Below, in pieces: positions 8,070 to 17,335 of a DNA stretch of 64,000 nt (its first letter is position 1; the number at the start of each line of letters is the position of its first letter). Made by a program: the position numbers and the translations under genes. The DNA is from Bacteroides intestinalis DSM 17393. Its GTDB lineage: Bacteria > Bacteroidota > Bacteroidia > Bacteroidales > Bacteroidaceae. The stretch covers positions 124,001 through 188,000 of the forward strand of contig NZ_ABJL02000006.1 of the NCBI RefSeq assembly GCF_000172175.1, given 5' to 3'. The notes beneath the pieces were generated by a model. It did not search any database and was not told where the DNA came from. It worked only from the letters and a program-made list of their open reading frames with translations.

Positions 8070-10825
8070 AAAGTCAGCACCTTATAATATGAAGACTTCG
8101 GTAACAGGTTCTCATCAAACAGAAGCGGATAATTACGCTGACGATTCCCCCAACGACGATCCAACCATGAATCGCCATCATACACATTCCAGAAAGTTAC
8201 GTTACTAATCACATGCTTATAATCACGCATCACCCGGAACAACATATCATACTGGGCCACTTGTGCCGCATCCGCCTCAGGAGTCAGTTCCAACTTCTTA
8301 CCCTCCTGATTTACACTGAGCTGTCCGCCTTGTTCCCGAGTGTTGATACGAACATCCAATTCAGTAATATGAATATTATCAACCACTTGTGAATAAAGTT
8401 CGAGAGCCTTTCTGAACTCATCTTCCGTAGGAGAAAGAACATTGTAGTGTCCTTGCATTCCGATACCGGAAATGGGTATTCCTTCGGCCTTCATACTCTT
8501 AACCATATTATAGATACGATCGCGCTTGGCAGGATTCGTTTCATTGTAATCATTATAGAAAAGCAATGCTTTAGGGTCCGCTTCATGAGCATACTCAAAA
8601 GCCTTTTTAATAAACTCATCACCTGCAATCTTGTAATAGAGAGACTGACGGTAAGGAATCTCCGCTTTCGCATCATCTGTCATTGCTTCGTTCACCACAT
8701 CCCATGCATAAACAACATCTTTATAACGATTGACGATAGTGTGAATATGAGTTCTCATTCTCTCAAACAACACTTCCTTTGAAACTAAATCACCTTTTTC
8801 ATCATGGAACATCCAATCTCCGGTCTGAGCATGCCAAACCAGGCAATGTCCCCGAAGTCCAATCTTATGGGCACGTGCGAAGTTAGCAATCTTATCGGCA
8901 TTTTCCCAGTTCCATTTTCCCTCTGCAGGCTGTGTGGGTTGAGGTTTCATATCATTCTCCGCAGTGATACTGTTGAAGTTAGAAGTAATCAATGCTATCT
9001 GTTGAGATGAATTAAAATTCGCCATATTCACCGCACATCCTATAGTGAAATAATCAGCATAGGCATCCTTTAGATTATTCACTCGAATATCATTGGCAGA
9101 AGTAGCATGCAAACCTATCAGACAACCAGTAAAGCCACCGGCAACATTGGTTGAAAGAATATCACCGGACACGGTGTTACCCAGCAGCACGAAATTATTC
9201 CCATCCAGCGAATAACTAAAGTCATAATTATCTCCTACACCTTTCACCTGCAACCGGATTGGATTCTTCATATCCACCTTTGCACTTGCAAGAAGGCGGG
9301 TATTGCCTTTTTCTGTCTTCGCCAGCACCATATGGAAATCTTTATCTTGCTTCATCAGACCGAAAACATAATTAAAATTTTCACTCTGCACACAAGTGAT
9401 ACCTGCTAAGTCTTTCTCCGTTTTCGGAGTATAGTTCAAAGTAGTAGTAAATGAGAAGTTATTATGCTGCTGTCTATAGAAAAGCGTCGAAGTTGGTTTC
9501 ACTTCTTTTATGTTTACCGGGAACGGGGTGACTTGTAATCCTCCGTCCTTCAGAATTGAAATAAATTCTTCACGAGGACCTCTCAAACCAATCCAGCGGT
9601 AATCCAGTTGCGGAGATGTGAAGTTTTCGGTAAACGTAAAATTACCGTTAGGGAAATAGCCGTCTTTTCCGGTTTTATTTTCAACACCTGCAGGAGTCTT
9701 CAGCTTTGGCTCCATCGGGATAAGTCCGTTTTCAAAGACGGGGAATTCACCCGACCAGTCTACCGGCAGGATAAATGTCTCCCGACCGATATTCACTCTG
9801 CCCTTTTCATTGGGGCGGATAGCCAGAAATACACCGTAGTACTTGCCATCAGGTCCCTCTACCAAATCGGCATGTCCTGCCCAATCTACCATATTCTTCC
9901 GGTTATGATCCAAATATCTCTGGCTCAGGATAGGATTGCTCGGAGCCGGGATAAAGGGGCCTTTCGGGTTATCACTCACAAAGATAACTTCACTATGCCA
10001 GCCCCCCGTACCACCTTCGGCACACATCAGATAGTAGCGTCCGTCTTTCTTATAGATATGGGGAGCCTCAATCCAGATAGGCTTTTTGGATAAATCCACG
10101 CCCCCGTTTACAATAACCTGATCCGTACCGGGAATCACCTGATCGTTTTCCACATCATACTCCCAGATTTTAATCACACGGTGTCCGTTATAGAGTTCTT
10201 CGCCACGCTTCGGTCCATCGTTATGAACCACATACGCCTTGCCGTTATCATCAAAAAAGATAGATGGGTCGATACCGTCAAAATTCAACTTAATAGGATC
10301 ACTCCATCCTTTGAAAGGATCTTTCGACTTTACAATGATATTCCCGAATCCCCCTGCAAACTGAGTGGTAATCATATAGAAAGTATCATTATTGGGGTTA
10401 TACTTGATGGCCGGAGCATATACACCGGCACTGATACCCGTATCATGTACTTTCAACTGTGAAGTACGGTCCAGCACATGGCCGATCTGCGTCCAGTTCA
10501 CCAAATCTTTTGAGTGGAAAATAGGCACACCGGGAAACATGGCAAACGATGAACACACCAGAAAATAGTCATCCCCTTTGCGAGTTATGGACGGATCGGG
10601 ATAGCAACCCTGCAAAATAGGGTTATAAAACTCACCGGGCGACAGAGGATTCTCACTGTACACCCGATCATTGCCCTGATAGACCACCTGCGAGAATACC
10701 GGAGCACCCTTTACCTTTTTACCTTTAGCTCCCTGGCTAAATCCTGTTACTGAAAACATTACCATACAAACTGACAACAAAATGATACGCTTACCCACGG
10801 AAAGCGTTGATTTCACCTTTCTCAT
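8066..10825 (-). CDS. GH43-GH10 bifunctional xylan-degrading enzyme
   Basis: A 919-residue exported protein with an N-terminal signal (residues ~1-31). Residues ~55-370 are a GH43 beta-propeller: YPDPSITRKGDDYF (catalytic base Asp), DGIDPSIFFDD and EAPHIYKKDGRYYLM (acid Glu). A concanavalin-like segment follows (~390-590). Residues ~590-919 are a GH10 endo-xylanase: NSITAENDMKP, GHCLVWHAQTGDW, WDVVNEAMTDD (acid/base Glu) and ITELDVRI (nucleophile Glu). Both active sites look intact, so one polypeptide could combine backbone cleavage with beta-xylosidase or arabinofuranosidase activity. It follows the GH43 gene by 37 bases in the same direction. Confidence 0.93.
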   Translation of the reverse strand: MRKVKSTLSVGKRIILLSVCMVMFSVTGFSQGAKGKKVKGAPVFSQVVYQGNDRVYSENPLSPGEFYNPILQGCYPDPSITRKGDDYFLVCSSFAMFPGVPIFHSKDLVNWTQIGHVLDRTSQLKVHDTGISAGVYAPAIKYNPNNDTFYMITTQFAGGFGNIIVKSKDPFKGWSDPIKLNFDGIDPSIFFDDNGKAYVVHNDGPKRGEELYNGHRVIKIWEYDVENDQVIPGTDQVIVNGGVDLSKKPIWIEAPHIYKKDGRYYLMCAEGGTGGWHSEVIFVSDNPKGPFIPAPSNPILSQRYLDHNRKNMVDWAGHADLVEGPDGKYYGVFLAIRPNEKGRVNIGRETFILPVDWSGEFPVFENGLIPMEPKLKTPAGVENKTGKDGYFPNGNFTFTENFTSPQLDYRWIGLRGPREEFISILKDGGLQVTPFPVNIKEVKPTSTLFYRQQHNNFSFTTTLNYTPKTEKDLAGITCVQSENFNYVFGLMKQDKDFHMVLAKTEKGNTRLLASAKVDMKNPIRLQVKGVGDNYDFSYSLDGNNFVLLGNTVSGDILSTNVAGGFTGCLIGLHATSANDIRVNNLKDAYADYFTIGCAVNMANFNSSQQIALITSNFNSITAENDMKPQPTQPAEGKWNWENADKIANFARAHKIGLRGHCLVWHAQTGDWMFHDEKGDLVSKEVLFERMRTHIHTIVNRYKDVVYAWDVVNEAMTDDAKAEIPYRQSLYYKIAGDEFIKKAFEYAHEADPKALLFYNDYNETNPAKRDRIYNMVKSMKAEGIPISGIGMQGHYNVLSPTEDEFRKALELYSQVVDNIHITELDVRINTREQGGQLSVNQEGKKLELTPEADAAQVAQYDMLFRVMRDYKHVISNVTFWNVYDGDSWLDRRWGNRQRNYPLLFDENLLPKSSYYKVLTF

Positions 10826-10862
10826 TTCTATATAAAATATCTATTTATAATTACGAATCACT

Positions 10863-12422
10863 TTATTTCTTATCGCTGATACGGAAATAGTCAAAGTCTA
10901 CATACCCCCCGGAAGTCTTGGTAGCATAATTGAATAGTCCGAAACGGTACCCCATAAAATGTGGGAGGGTATAGGCCATTTTAAGCTGACTACCTATTTT
11001 AATCCACTTCTTGCCATCCAGGCTATAGTAGAAGTCTGCCATATCTTTCCTATCCGTGAAGTTACATTCGGCTTTCAAGAATACTGTATCCTGGTTCAGT
11101 GGCAGACTTTCCACCTCTTCCGGCTTATCAGTCTGCGCACTTACCATTACAATCTTCTTTACCCCGTTTTCATACATTACACCTACGAATCCATATTTTT
11201 TCTGAAGAAGTGCAAGACCTGCAAAATCTCCCTCTTTCATATTAGATACATCCATAGAAGTGGTTCCCGAACATACCGGACCAACCGTTCGCTGTGTCAA
11301 TGTATTTCGTGCAGACAAGAAATCAGCATCCACCCGTCCGGTTTTAAGGCGCAGATACCCCTTTCGTTCACCAACCGACCAAAGAGAATTATCCGGGTTG
11401 TGATTCCACTGCCAAACCAGCGGCAAAGCTGCATCTTTTTTCTTGCGTATAAACTCATCCGAAGCTACAATACCCGGTATTAAGCCTTTACTTGCCGGTA
11501 GATCCAATGTTTCCGGAACTTTTCCATTTATTCCAAGAACGGGCCAGCCATCTTCCCATTTTACCGGAACAAGGTAAGGAATACGGCCTACCGCGCCATT
11601 ATCACGGAAAAGATAAGCAAACCATCTGCCATCAGGCGTATCTATCAAGCCTCCTTGAGCCACACCTTTATCCTGCAAAGCTACTCTACCCTCCCAAGGG
11701 CCATTCATATTATCAGCGCGGTGAATAACCACTGTACGCATTCCTCCCCTCGGCCAGGTTATATTAAATAAATAATACTTCCCATTCACCTTAAATAACT
11801 GTGAACCCTCAGCGGGCAAACCGACATTATCCCCTGACGGAGCACTGGCATTCTCAATAAAGATACGTTCAGTGCCTTCTTTGATGCCGGATAAATCGGG
11901 CTTCAACTCCGCTATATGCAGTTTACCACCTCCCCAGATGATATAAATTCGACCATCATCATCAAAGAAAACCGTATGATCATGATAAGAGGGAGTAAAC
12001 GTGACTGTTTTCCAAGGACCTTTTTCTATATCTTCCGTAGCATATATATAGGTCTTCCCGGTAGTGCTGGAGAATGTCGATACATAATACATATTATTAT
12101 GATAGCGAATACAGCTTGCCCATGTTCCGCTTCCATACGCATTTTTTCCATTATTCAGGTTCAGCGCATCCACATCTGCCAGAATATCATAGCAATAATT
12201 CACCAATTCCCAGTTTACAAGATCTTTCGATTTCATAATGGGGACTCCCGGAGCCATGTGCATGGTCGTACTACTCATATAATAGGTATCTCCTACCCGA
12301 ATCATCGACATATCGGGTACATCGGCATACATCACCGGATTTCCGGCTGAGCTTCCCTGGCTCAGAGCTGTGCAACTATACAGGATGGTTACCAGCAAGA
12401 AAAGATAAAAACGTCTTTGCAT
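10863..12422 (-). CDS. GH43 beta-xylosidase/arabinofuranosidase
   Basis: Start placed at 12422 (MQRRFYLFLLVTILYSC, a good signal/lipobox-like leader); the open frame extends to 12503, but that would put the start next to the -7 box. 519 residues. The GH43 propeller is shown by YADVPDMSMIRVGDTYYMSS, HTVFFDDDGRIYIIWGG and PAEGSQLFKVNGKYYLF. Residues ~350-519 form a C-terminal beta-sandwich often seen with GH43 xylosidases. First gene of the two-gene xylan operon. Substrate (xylose versus arabinose side chains) cannot be decided by eye. Confidence 0.9.
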   Translation of the reverse strand: MQRRFYLFLLVTILYSCTALSQGSSAGNPVMYADVPDMSMIRVGDTYYMSSTTMHMAPGVPIMKSKDLVNWELVNYCYDILADVDALNLNNGKNAYGSGTWASCIRYHNNMYYVSTFSSTTGKTYIYATEDIEKGPWKTVTFTPSYHDHTVFFDDDGRIYIIWGGGKLHIAELKPDLSGIKEGTERIFIENASAPSGDNVGLPAEGSQLFKVNGKYYLFNITWPRGGMRTVVIHRADNMNGPWEGRVALQDKGVAQGGLIDTPDGRWFAYLFRDNGAVGRIPYLVPVKWEDGWPVLGINGKVPETLDLPASKGLIPGIVASDEFIRKKKDAALPLVWQWNHNPDNSLWSVGERKGYLRLKTGRVDADFLSARNTLTQRTVGPVCSGTTSMDVSNMKEGDFAGLALLQKKYGFVGVMYENGVKKIVMVSAQTDKPEEVESLPLNQDTVFLKAECNFTDRKDMADFYYSLDGKKWIKIGSQLKMAYTLPHFMGYRFGLFNYATKTSGGYVDFDYFRISDKK

Positions 12423-12480
12423 ACTATTTCTTTTTTGATATTTCTTTGCTTGTTTCTTTCGCAGGGAAATCTCCCTGCAG

Positions 12481-12488
12481 CAAATATA
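12481..12488 (-). promoter_or_regulatory. -7 box TATATTTG for the GH43/GH10 operon
   Basis: Exact TAnnTTTG on the minus strand, 58 bases upstream of the chosen start. A short hairpin (GCAGGGA...TTCCCTGC) follows in the 5' leader. No TTTG at the expected -33. Confidence 0.55.
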
Positions 12489-12670
12489 CAACATAGACAT
12501 CAAAAGGCACCTACAATCATTTTACACAAACTTTCGCTGATATTACATCTTTCTGCAATAACATTTCATTTTCTTTCACTCATGTTACATCCGAAAGATA
12601 CAGAAGGTATTCAAGGGCAAATACAGGCTTAAAAAGAAGAAAAAGGTAGGAGGTAATTGTTGCACCATCT

Positions 12671-12714
12671 GAAACAAACAGTTCCATGCCGTGAAACAAA
12701 TGATGAGTTATAAA
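12671..12714. repeat. Weak 22-bp repeat (two GAAACAAA boxes)
   Basis: GAAACAAA occurs at 12671 and 12693, exactly 22 bases apart, in the gap between the glycosyltransferase stop and the GH43 promoter. Looser TTACA repeats lie at ~12520-12600 with spacings of 20-22. Possibly a decayed relative of the arrays at 5.8, 23.1, 36.6 and 60.9 kb. Nothing coding is seen in 12489-12719. Confidence 0.35.
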
Positions 12715-12719
12715 GGGCA

Positions 12720-13817
12720 TTAATGCCGTTCCCAGAAATCGAGGTATTGCCGGGCTACTTTGATATGATCATGATGTTTGGCTACGTATGCTACACTTTG
12801 CGCCGACAGTTCCGGAATACGTTCTTTATGAAGAACAATCTCTTCCAGTTTCTTGTAAATATCCTGTTCATCAGGCAAGACATTGATAATGGGGCGAAGC
12901 TCCGTTTCATTTAAGATTTCATAGTTTTCGGGTTCACCGCCTCCCACAACAGTTACTCCTTTTGCCATGGCAAGCAGTGAGTTCATAGAAGGAGTATATG
13001 AATACAACTGGTCTAACTGGACATCCGCATCATCCATCAATTGCTGATAACGGGCATAAGGCACATCATGCACTTCGGTAATCCGGCAAAGGTCGGGATG
13101 CTTGCGTTGCACTTCTTGCAACACAGGCAGCATGACATCAGTACCTTTCACAGTATCTTTAAAGTTCTGGATACCAATAAAAAAGTTCAGTATCTCCGGC
13201 ACAGTGCGAATACGCGAAACGATTTTATGCAGATTGATCGGTAAAGGTACAAATGCTGTCTTCTCCGGGAAAAGAAGCTGATAAGCAACATAATACTCCC
13301 ACAGGCAAGCCATTATACCATTGCAACTTTCGGCAATGGTGCGGGTAGCATGAGCAGCTCCCCCATAATACCAATCCTGAAGAGTCATTTTATTAAAATC
13401 GGTATCACGATAGCAGTTACCGGTTTTAAAATCAGAGTAGCGATAAGTATCAGTCTCCATACAGGCGCGGATATAATAATAATCAGTTCCAAAAGCACCT
13501 AAAAAGACTTTGCCATTAAATCTGCGCAGATAGTGGTAAGCAGGCAAAGTACGCTCACTACGCAAATGCAAGAAATAGGGGCTAATCAGTTGAACGACAT
13601 CATAATTACGAAAACTTGGCAAATGGCGCAAAATACGTAAAAGACAAGAAATCCCATCATATAAACTATTCGTAGGACGATCCAAAGCTATATCACGCGG
13701 ATAATTTTTCCAGCCGCAGCCATCGGAAGCAACACAAACTTCATGTCCTAATGCCCGAAGCCCATCAGCAAGGCTACAATGTAATCCACTATATTCTCCA
13801 AGTAACAATATTCTCAT
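12720..13817 (-). CDS. Glycosyltransferase (GT4-like fold)
   Basis: Start chosen at 13817 (MRILLLGEYSGLHCSL), which gives an ATGA overlap with the preceding glycosyltransferase; the frame is open further upstream. 365 residues. The N-terminus is a GT-B Rossmann start with a glycine-rich loop and LADGLRALGHEV. The C-terminal half has SYTPSMNSLLAMAKGVTVVGGGEPE, the usual donor-binding Glu region. A cytoplasmic enzyme for an exopolysaccharide, capsule or glycoprotein glycan; donor and acceptor are unknown. Confidence 0.85.
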   Translation of the reverse strand: MRILLLGEYSGLHCSLADGLRALGHEVCVASDGCGWKNYPRDIALDRPTNSLYDGISCLLRILRHLPSFRNYDVVQLISPYFLHLRSERTLPAYHYLRRFNGKVFLGAFGTDYYYIRACMETDTYRYSDFKTGNCYRDTDFNKMTLQDWYYGGAAHATRTIAESCNGIMACLWEYYVAYQLLFPEKTAFVPLPINLHKIVSRIRTVPEILNFFIGIQNFKDTVKGTDVMLPVLQEVQRKHPDLCRITEVHDVPYARYQQLMDDADVQLDQLYSYTPSMNSLLAMAKGVTVVGGGEPENYEILNETELRPIINVLPDEQDIYKKLEEIVLHKERIPELSAQSVAYVAKHHDHIKVARQYLDFWERH

Positions 13818-14707
13818 ATAAACAAACGGATATAAGCATTGACAACAGGATATACCAAACCATACTTCCAGGAATACCACTCATCAGACAAAGGTAACAA
13901 CCCTTCCGCTTTTAAAATACTCATCCAGTGATTTATCTCTCCGACACTACATTTATTGCGCCACATCTGACGGATATAATCAATCATAAGGAAATTCAGG
14001 CGCCGACGTAAGGCTTTTACCTGCATGGGAATAATCTTCCCATCACTTTCAAGGGAACATAATAAGTTTCTTACCCTGTATAGCATACCCCGGAAATCAT
14101 TCAATCTCTTTAAACGTATTTGCAAAGCTCTTTCGTGAATAATAGAAGAGGAACTTCTAAAATAGGCATAAACCGGATAATCAGTAATGAGAGTAGTCGA
14201 TGCCAAGCAATATGCTTTTGCCACAAAATCTTCATCTTCATGGAAACACGACTCGGCAAATGCCAATCCATGAATATTTAGAAAGCTACGACTAAAGAAA
14301 TGCCTCCATGCAGTACCCATAAAGTTATTCTTACTCATATATTCGGCTCCTGACTCATAAACCTCCCATTTATAGTTAAAAGATTGAGGTATAACGCCAG
14401 GCCGGTTAACCTCACACATCTGAAAAGAACAAACATCTGGCGTATATTTCAAGAGATAAGGAAAGCAATAGGATAGATTTGGGAAAAGATAATCATCTGC
14501 ATCTACAAACATCAGATAGGTACCCGTTGCCTGACGGATACCCTGATTACGTGCCCCACCTAATCCTTTTCCATTGTCATCCACCACAATTATCTCATAG
14601 CTTCCCTCTTCCATCCCTTGCCGGCGGATAGAATCAAGACAACGTTGCAGCAGCACCGGGTCTGCCGTACCGTAAAAGGGAATAATTATGCTGATAAAAG
14701 GACTCAT
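13814..14707 (-). CDS. Glycosyltransferase family 2
   Basis: 297 residues with the GT2 GT-A start FISIIIPFYGTADP, the nucleotide-binding EIIVVDDNGKGLGGARNQGI and the DxD-type motif MFVDADDYLFP. It overlaps the next glycosyltransferase by 4 bases, so the two are coupled and probably act in sequence on one glycan. A -7 box ends only four bases before the ATG, which would leave almost no leader. The start cannot move downstream because the GT2 core begins at residue 4. Confidence 0.92.
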   Translation of the reverse strand: MSPFISIIIPFYGTADPVLLQRCLDSIRRQGMEEGSYEIIVVDDNGKGLGGARNQGIRQATGTYLMFVDADDYLFPNLSYCFPYLLKYTPDVCSFQMCEVNRPGVIPQSFNYKWEVYESGAEYMSKNNFMGTAWRHFFSRSFLNIHGLAFAESCFHEDEDFVAKAYCLASTTLITDYPVYAYFRSSSSIIHERALQIRLKRLNDFRGMLYRVRNLLCSLESDGKIIPMQVKALRRRLNFLMIDYIRQMWRNKCSVGEINHWMSILKAEGLLPLSDEWYSWKYGLVYPVVNAYIRLFI

Positions 14708-14711
14708 GCAG

Positions 14712-14719
14712 CAAATATA
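14712..14719 (-). promoter_or_regulatory. -7 box TATATTTG directly before a start codon
   Basis: Exact TAnnTTTG match on the minus strand. The ATG at 14707 follows after four bases, so a transcript from it would be leaderless or nearly so. Confidence 0.5.
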
Positions 14720-14721
14720 CA

Positions 14722-14761
14722 GAAAATCCTCCCCCAGCCCTACAGCCGGAGAAGGATTTTC
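14722..14761 (-). terminator. Hairpin after the TolC-like gene
   Basis: Nine-base perfect arms GAAAATCCT/AGGATTTTC around a 22-nt loop, just downstream of the TolC-like stop. There is no long T-run, so termination may be weak. Confidence 0.55.
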
Positions 14762-14782
14762 AAGAAAAAGACACTAAAAAAG

Positions 14783-16111
14783 TTATTCAATCGGTATTCC
14801 TTTATAGAAGTCCAATATCTTTGTACGGAACAGATATTCATATTTAGCCTGCAATTCATCAGATTGGGCTTTCATCAGATTCTGTTTCGCTTCGTTATAC
14901 TCTACAGCGGTTGCTTTACCATTGTCATACTTTTCACTCATCAGTTTGAAAGACTCTGCACTGGCATTGGTAGCTGTACTACTACTGGTATATTTGCTCT
15001 CGGAAGCCAATGCATTGTACCATGCCTGCTGTATTTCCTTATAGAGCGTCTTCTTTACATCGTCCAACTGCAAAGAATAATTCTCCTGCTGTAAGCGGGC
15101 AGTACGTACACGATTGCGAGTGGCAAAACGGTTAAAGATGGGCACACTAAGACTGAGTCCTACGTACTTGCTAAAGTTATCCCGCATTTGCTGACTGAAA
15201 TTACGATCGAGAGTAGAATAATAATTCGTACCAAGACTACCATTCAGATTCAATTTAGGATAAAAAGCACTCTGAGCAATACGAATACTATGTTCACTAC
15301 CTTCCAAACGATATTTTGCAGCCTGAACAGCAGCTTTACTTGTTAATGCCGTCTGATAAACCTCATCCGGTGGAGTAAGAGGAAGCAGGTCCAATTTTAC
15401 CGCAGGAGCTGATAAAGAAAACCCTTCCGGAGTTTCCAACTCTATAAGCTGGCTAAGATCAAGTAAAGCAAGCTGGTAATTATTATCTGCCTGTACAGCT
15501 TTCATCTCATCTTGTGCCACGCGAGCCTTAGCCTCAGCAACCTCGGCAGGAGATGCTTTACCCAGTTCGGCAAGACGTGCAATACGTGCCAACTGTTCTT
15601 TACTCAATGCCACCTGACTGATGGCTACCTGATATAGCTCCTGATCGAATAGCACCTGCAAATACGCAGAAGCAATATTAATGGAAATATCCTCCTTAGC
15701 CTTTTCCAAATCCGCAATAGCGGCTTTCAGATTCAATTTAGACAAAGCATACTGATTGGGAATTTCCAGACCGGAAAATAAGGGAACACTGGCAGACACA
15801 GACATATTGGTGCTGTTACTACTTGTATTGACATAAACCGTAGAATAATCACCAGTGGCTTCATTCTTTACAGCCGTTTGCGTACGTCCCCAGTTCCAGC
15901 TTTGCCCGGCACTACCATTCAGATTCGGTAGGCGTGCCCATTTAGCCGTGTTCACACTCACGGCACTTTGTTCCGCAGCATTGGCAGTCCGGCGGATGCT
16001 AATATTATGTTCTATAGCGTAGTCGATGCACTGGCGCAGCGTCCAGCCCTCCTGAGCCTGTACTGAGACGGCAAAGACGGCCATGCATCCCATTATTAAG
16101 TTCTTCTTCAT
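14783..16111 (-). CDS. TolC-family outer-membrane efflux channel
   Basis: 442 residues with a signal peptide (residues 1-19, ending SVQA). It shows the OEP duplicated helical pattern: WTLRQCIDYAIEHNISIRR near the N-terminus, AKARVAQDEMKAVQADNNYQ in the first coiled coil, and YDNGKATAVEYNEAKQNLMKA in the second half. It forms the trimeric outer-membrane exit duct of a tripartite pump. Last gene of the exporter operon, 42 bases after the adaptor gene. Confidence 0.92.
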   Translation of the reverse strand: MKKNLIMGCMAVFAVSVQAQEGWTLRQCIDYAIEHNISIRRTANAAEQSAVSVNTAKWARLPNLNGSAGQSWNWGRTQTAVKNEATGDYSTVYVNTSSNSTNMSVSASVPLFSGLEIPNQYALSKLNLKAAIADLEKAKEDISINIASAYLQVLFDQELYQVAISQVALSKEQLARIARLAELGKASPAEVAEAKARVAQDEMKAVQADNNYQLALLDLSQLIELETPEGFSLSAPAVKLDLLPLTPPDEVYQTALTSKAAVQAAKYRLEGSEHSIRIAQSAFYPKLNLNGSLGTNYYSTLDRNFSQQMRDNFSKYVGLSLSVPIFNRFATRNRVRTARLQQENYSLQLDDVKKTLYKEIQQAWYNALASESKYTSSSTATNASAESFKLMSEKYDNGKATAVEYNEAKQNLMKAQSDELQAKYEYLFRTKILDFYKGIPIE

Positions 16112-16153
16112 AATCTGTTATTATTGAATTATACAAGGTTACTCCAACGGTTT

Positions 16154-17254
16154 TTATTTATCCTTCTTTTCTGCACCACGTACTTTAGACTTACCGTCTA
16201 CACCGTCTTTGATAACAATCTTGATACCATCGCTCATGCCAACTTTCACTTCTTTACGTTCAAACTTCTGGGTAGGCACACTATCCGTCATCACATATAC
16301 GAATGTGCTGTCCCCACTGAATTCGATTGTACTCTCAGGCAAGGTAAGTGCCTGCTGTGCACGTTCCAGTACAATTTCCGCATTAGCAGAATAACCCGAA
16401 CGGATCATCACCGTATCCGGTACCTGGATAGCCGCTTTTATTTCAAACTGATTGGCACCATTCTCCTCCACTCCCTTCGGAGAAATATATTCCAGTATAG
16501 CATCGAATGAAAGATTCTGCAAAGCGCCGATTGTCAGCTTCACCGGCATTCCTTCATGCACACGTCCTACTTCCGTTTCGTCAATCTTACCTCTAAAGAT
16601 GAGATCGTTCATGTTAGCAACCGTAGCGATTGTAGTACCATCATTGAATGTATTACTCATAATTACCGAGTTACCGGCCTTTACTGGTACATCCAGAATC
16701 AAGCCGTCGATTGTAGAACGGATCAGCGTACTTGAAAAAGAAGCACTGTTCTTTGTAATACCCTCCTTCACAATTTCCAGATTATCCTTAGCTGTTTGCA
16801 ACTCCTCACGTGCCTGTTTCACACTAACCTCAGCTTTTTCATAGTCCTCACGGCTAACCAGCTTGTCCTCAAACAATTTCTCTACACGAGCGAAGTCAGT
16901 TTCACCCTGCTTCGCATTGAGTTCAGCCAGACGCACACGGCTCTCGGCAGAGTTCAGCGTACCCAGTTCGGGAATTACTTTCACTTTAGCAATCACTTCA
17001 CCCTTACGTATCGTTTGTCCGGCTTCTTTATACAGCTCGTCAATGATACCCGATATCTGAGGCTTGATAAGGATCTCGTCTCTCGGTTCCACCTTTCCGG
17101 TTGCCACCGTTGTTTTCTCCAGATCAGCTACTGCCGGAGTAATTGTCTCATAAACCGTAATCTTCGGTTTAGACTTCTGATAAAGGAACACGAACGTGAA
17201 GATGAAAATGGCAGCTACAACTACCAACAATGCGATTTTCAGATACTTTTTCAT
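16154..17254 (-). CDS. HlyD/MacA-type periplasmic adaptor
   Basis: 366 residues with one N-terminal membrane segment (residues ~5-26). A lipoyl-like half-motif precedes and follows a coiled-coil hairpin (~100-160, rich in E/K/A), then beta-barrel segments. The end is charged (GKSKVRGAEKKDK). Membrane-fusion proteins of this type bridge MacB-like permeases to TolC. It lies 81 bases downstream of the second permease gene and upstream of the TolC gene, as in mac-type operons. Confidence 0.92.
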   Translation of the reverse strand: MKKYLKIALLVVVAAIFIFTFVFLYQKSKPKITVYETITPAVADLEKTTVATGKVEPRDEILIKPQISGIIDELYKEAGQTIRKGEVIAKVKVIPELGTLNSAESRVRLAELNAKQGETDFARVEKLFEDKLVSREDYEKAEVSVKQAREELQTAKDNLEIVKEGITKNSASFSSTLIRSTIDGLILDVPVKAGNSVIMSNTFNDGTTIATVANMNDLIFRGKIDETEVGRVHEGMPVKLTIGALQNLSFDAILEYISPKGVEENGANQFEIKAAIQVPDTVMIRSGYSANAEIVLERAQQALTLPESTIEFSGDSTFVYVMTDSVPTQKFERKEVKVGMSDGIKIVIKDGVDGKSKVRGAEKKDK

Positions 17255-17335
17255 ACTATTATTATATTATTGTTTTTCTATTTTAATTTTTACCTTACTG
17301 TCTGTAGGGCTTCTCTAAAGATTCAGAGACCTCAA

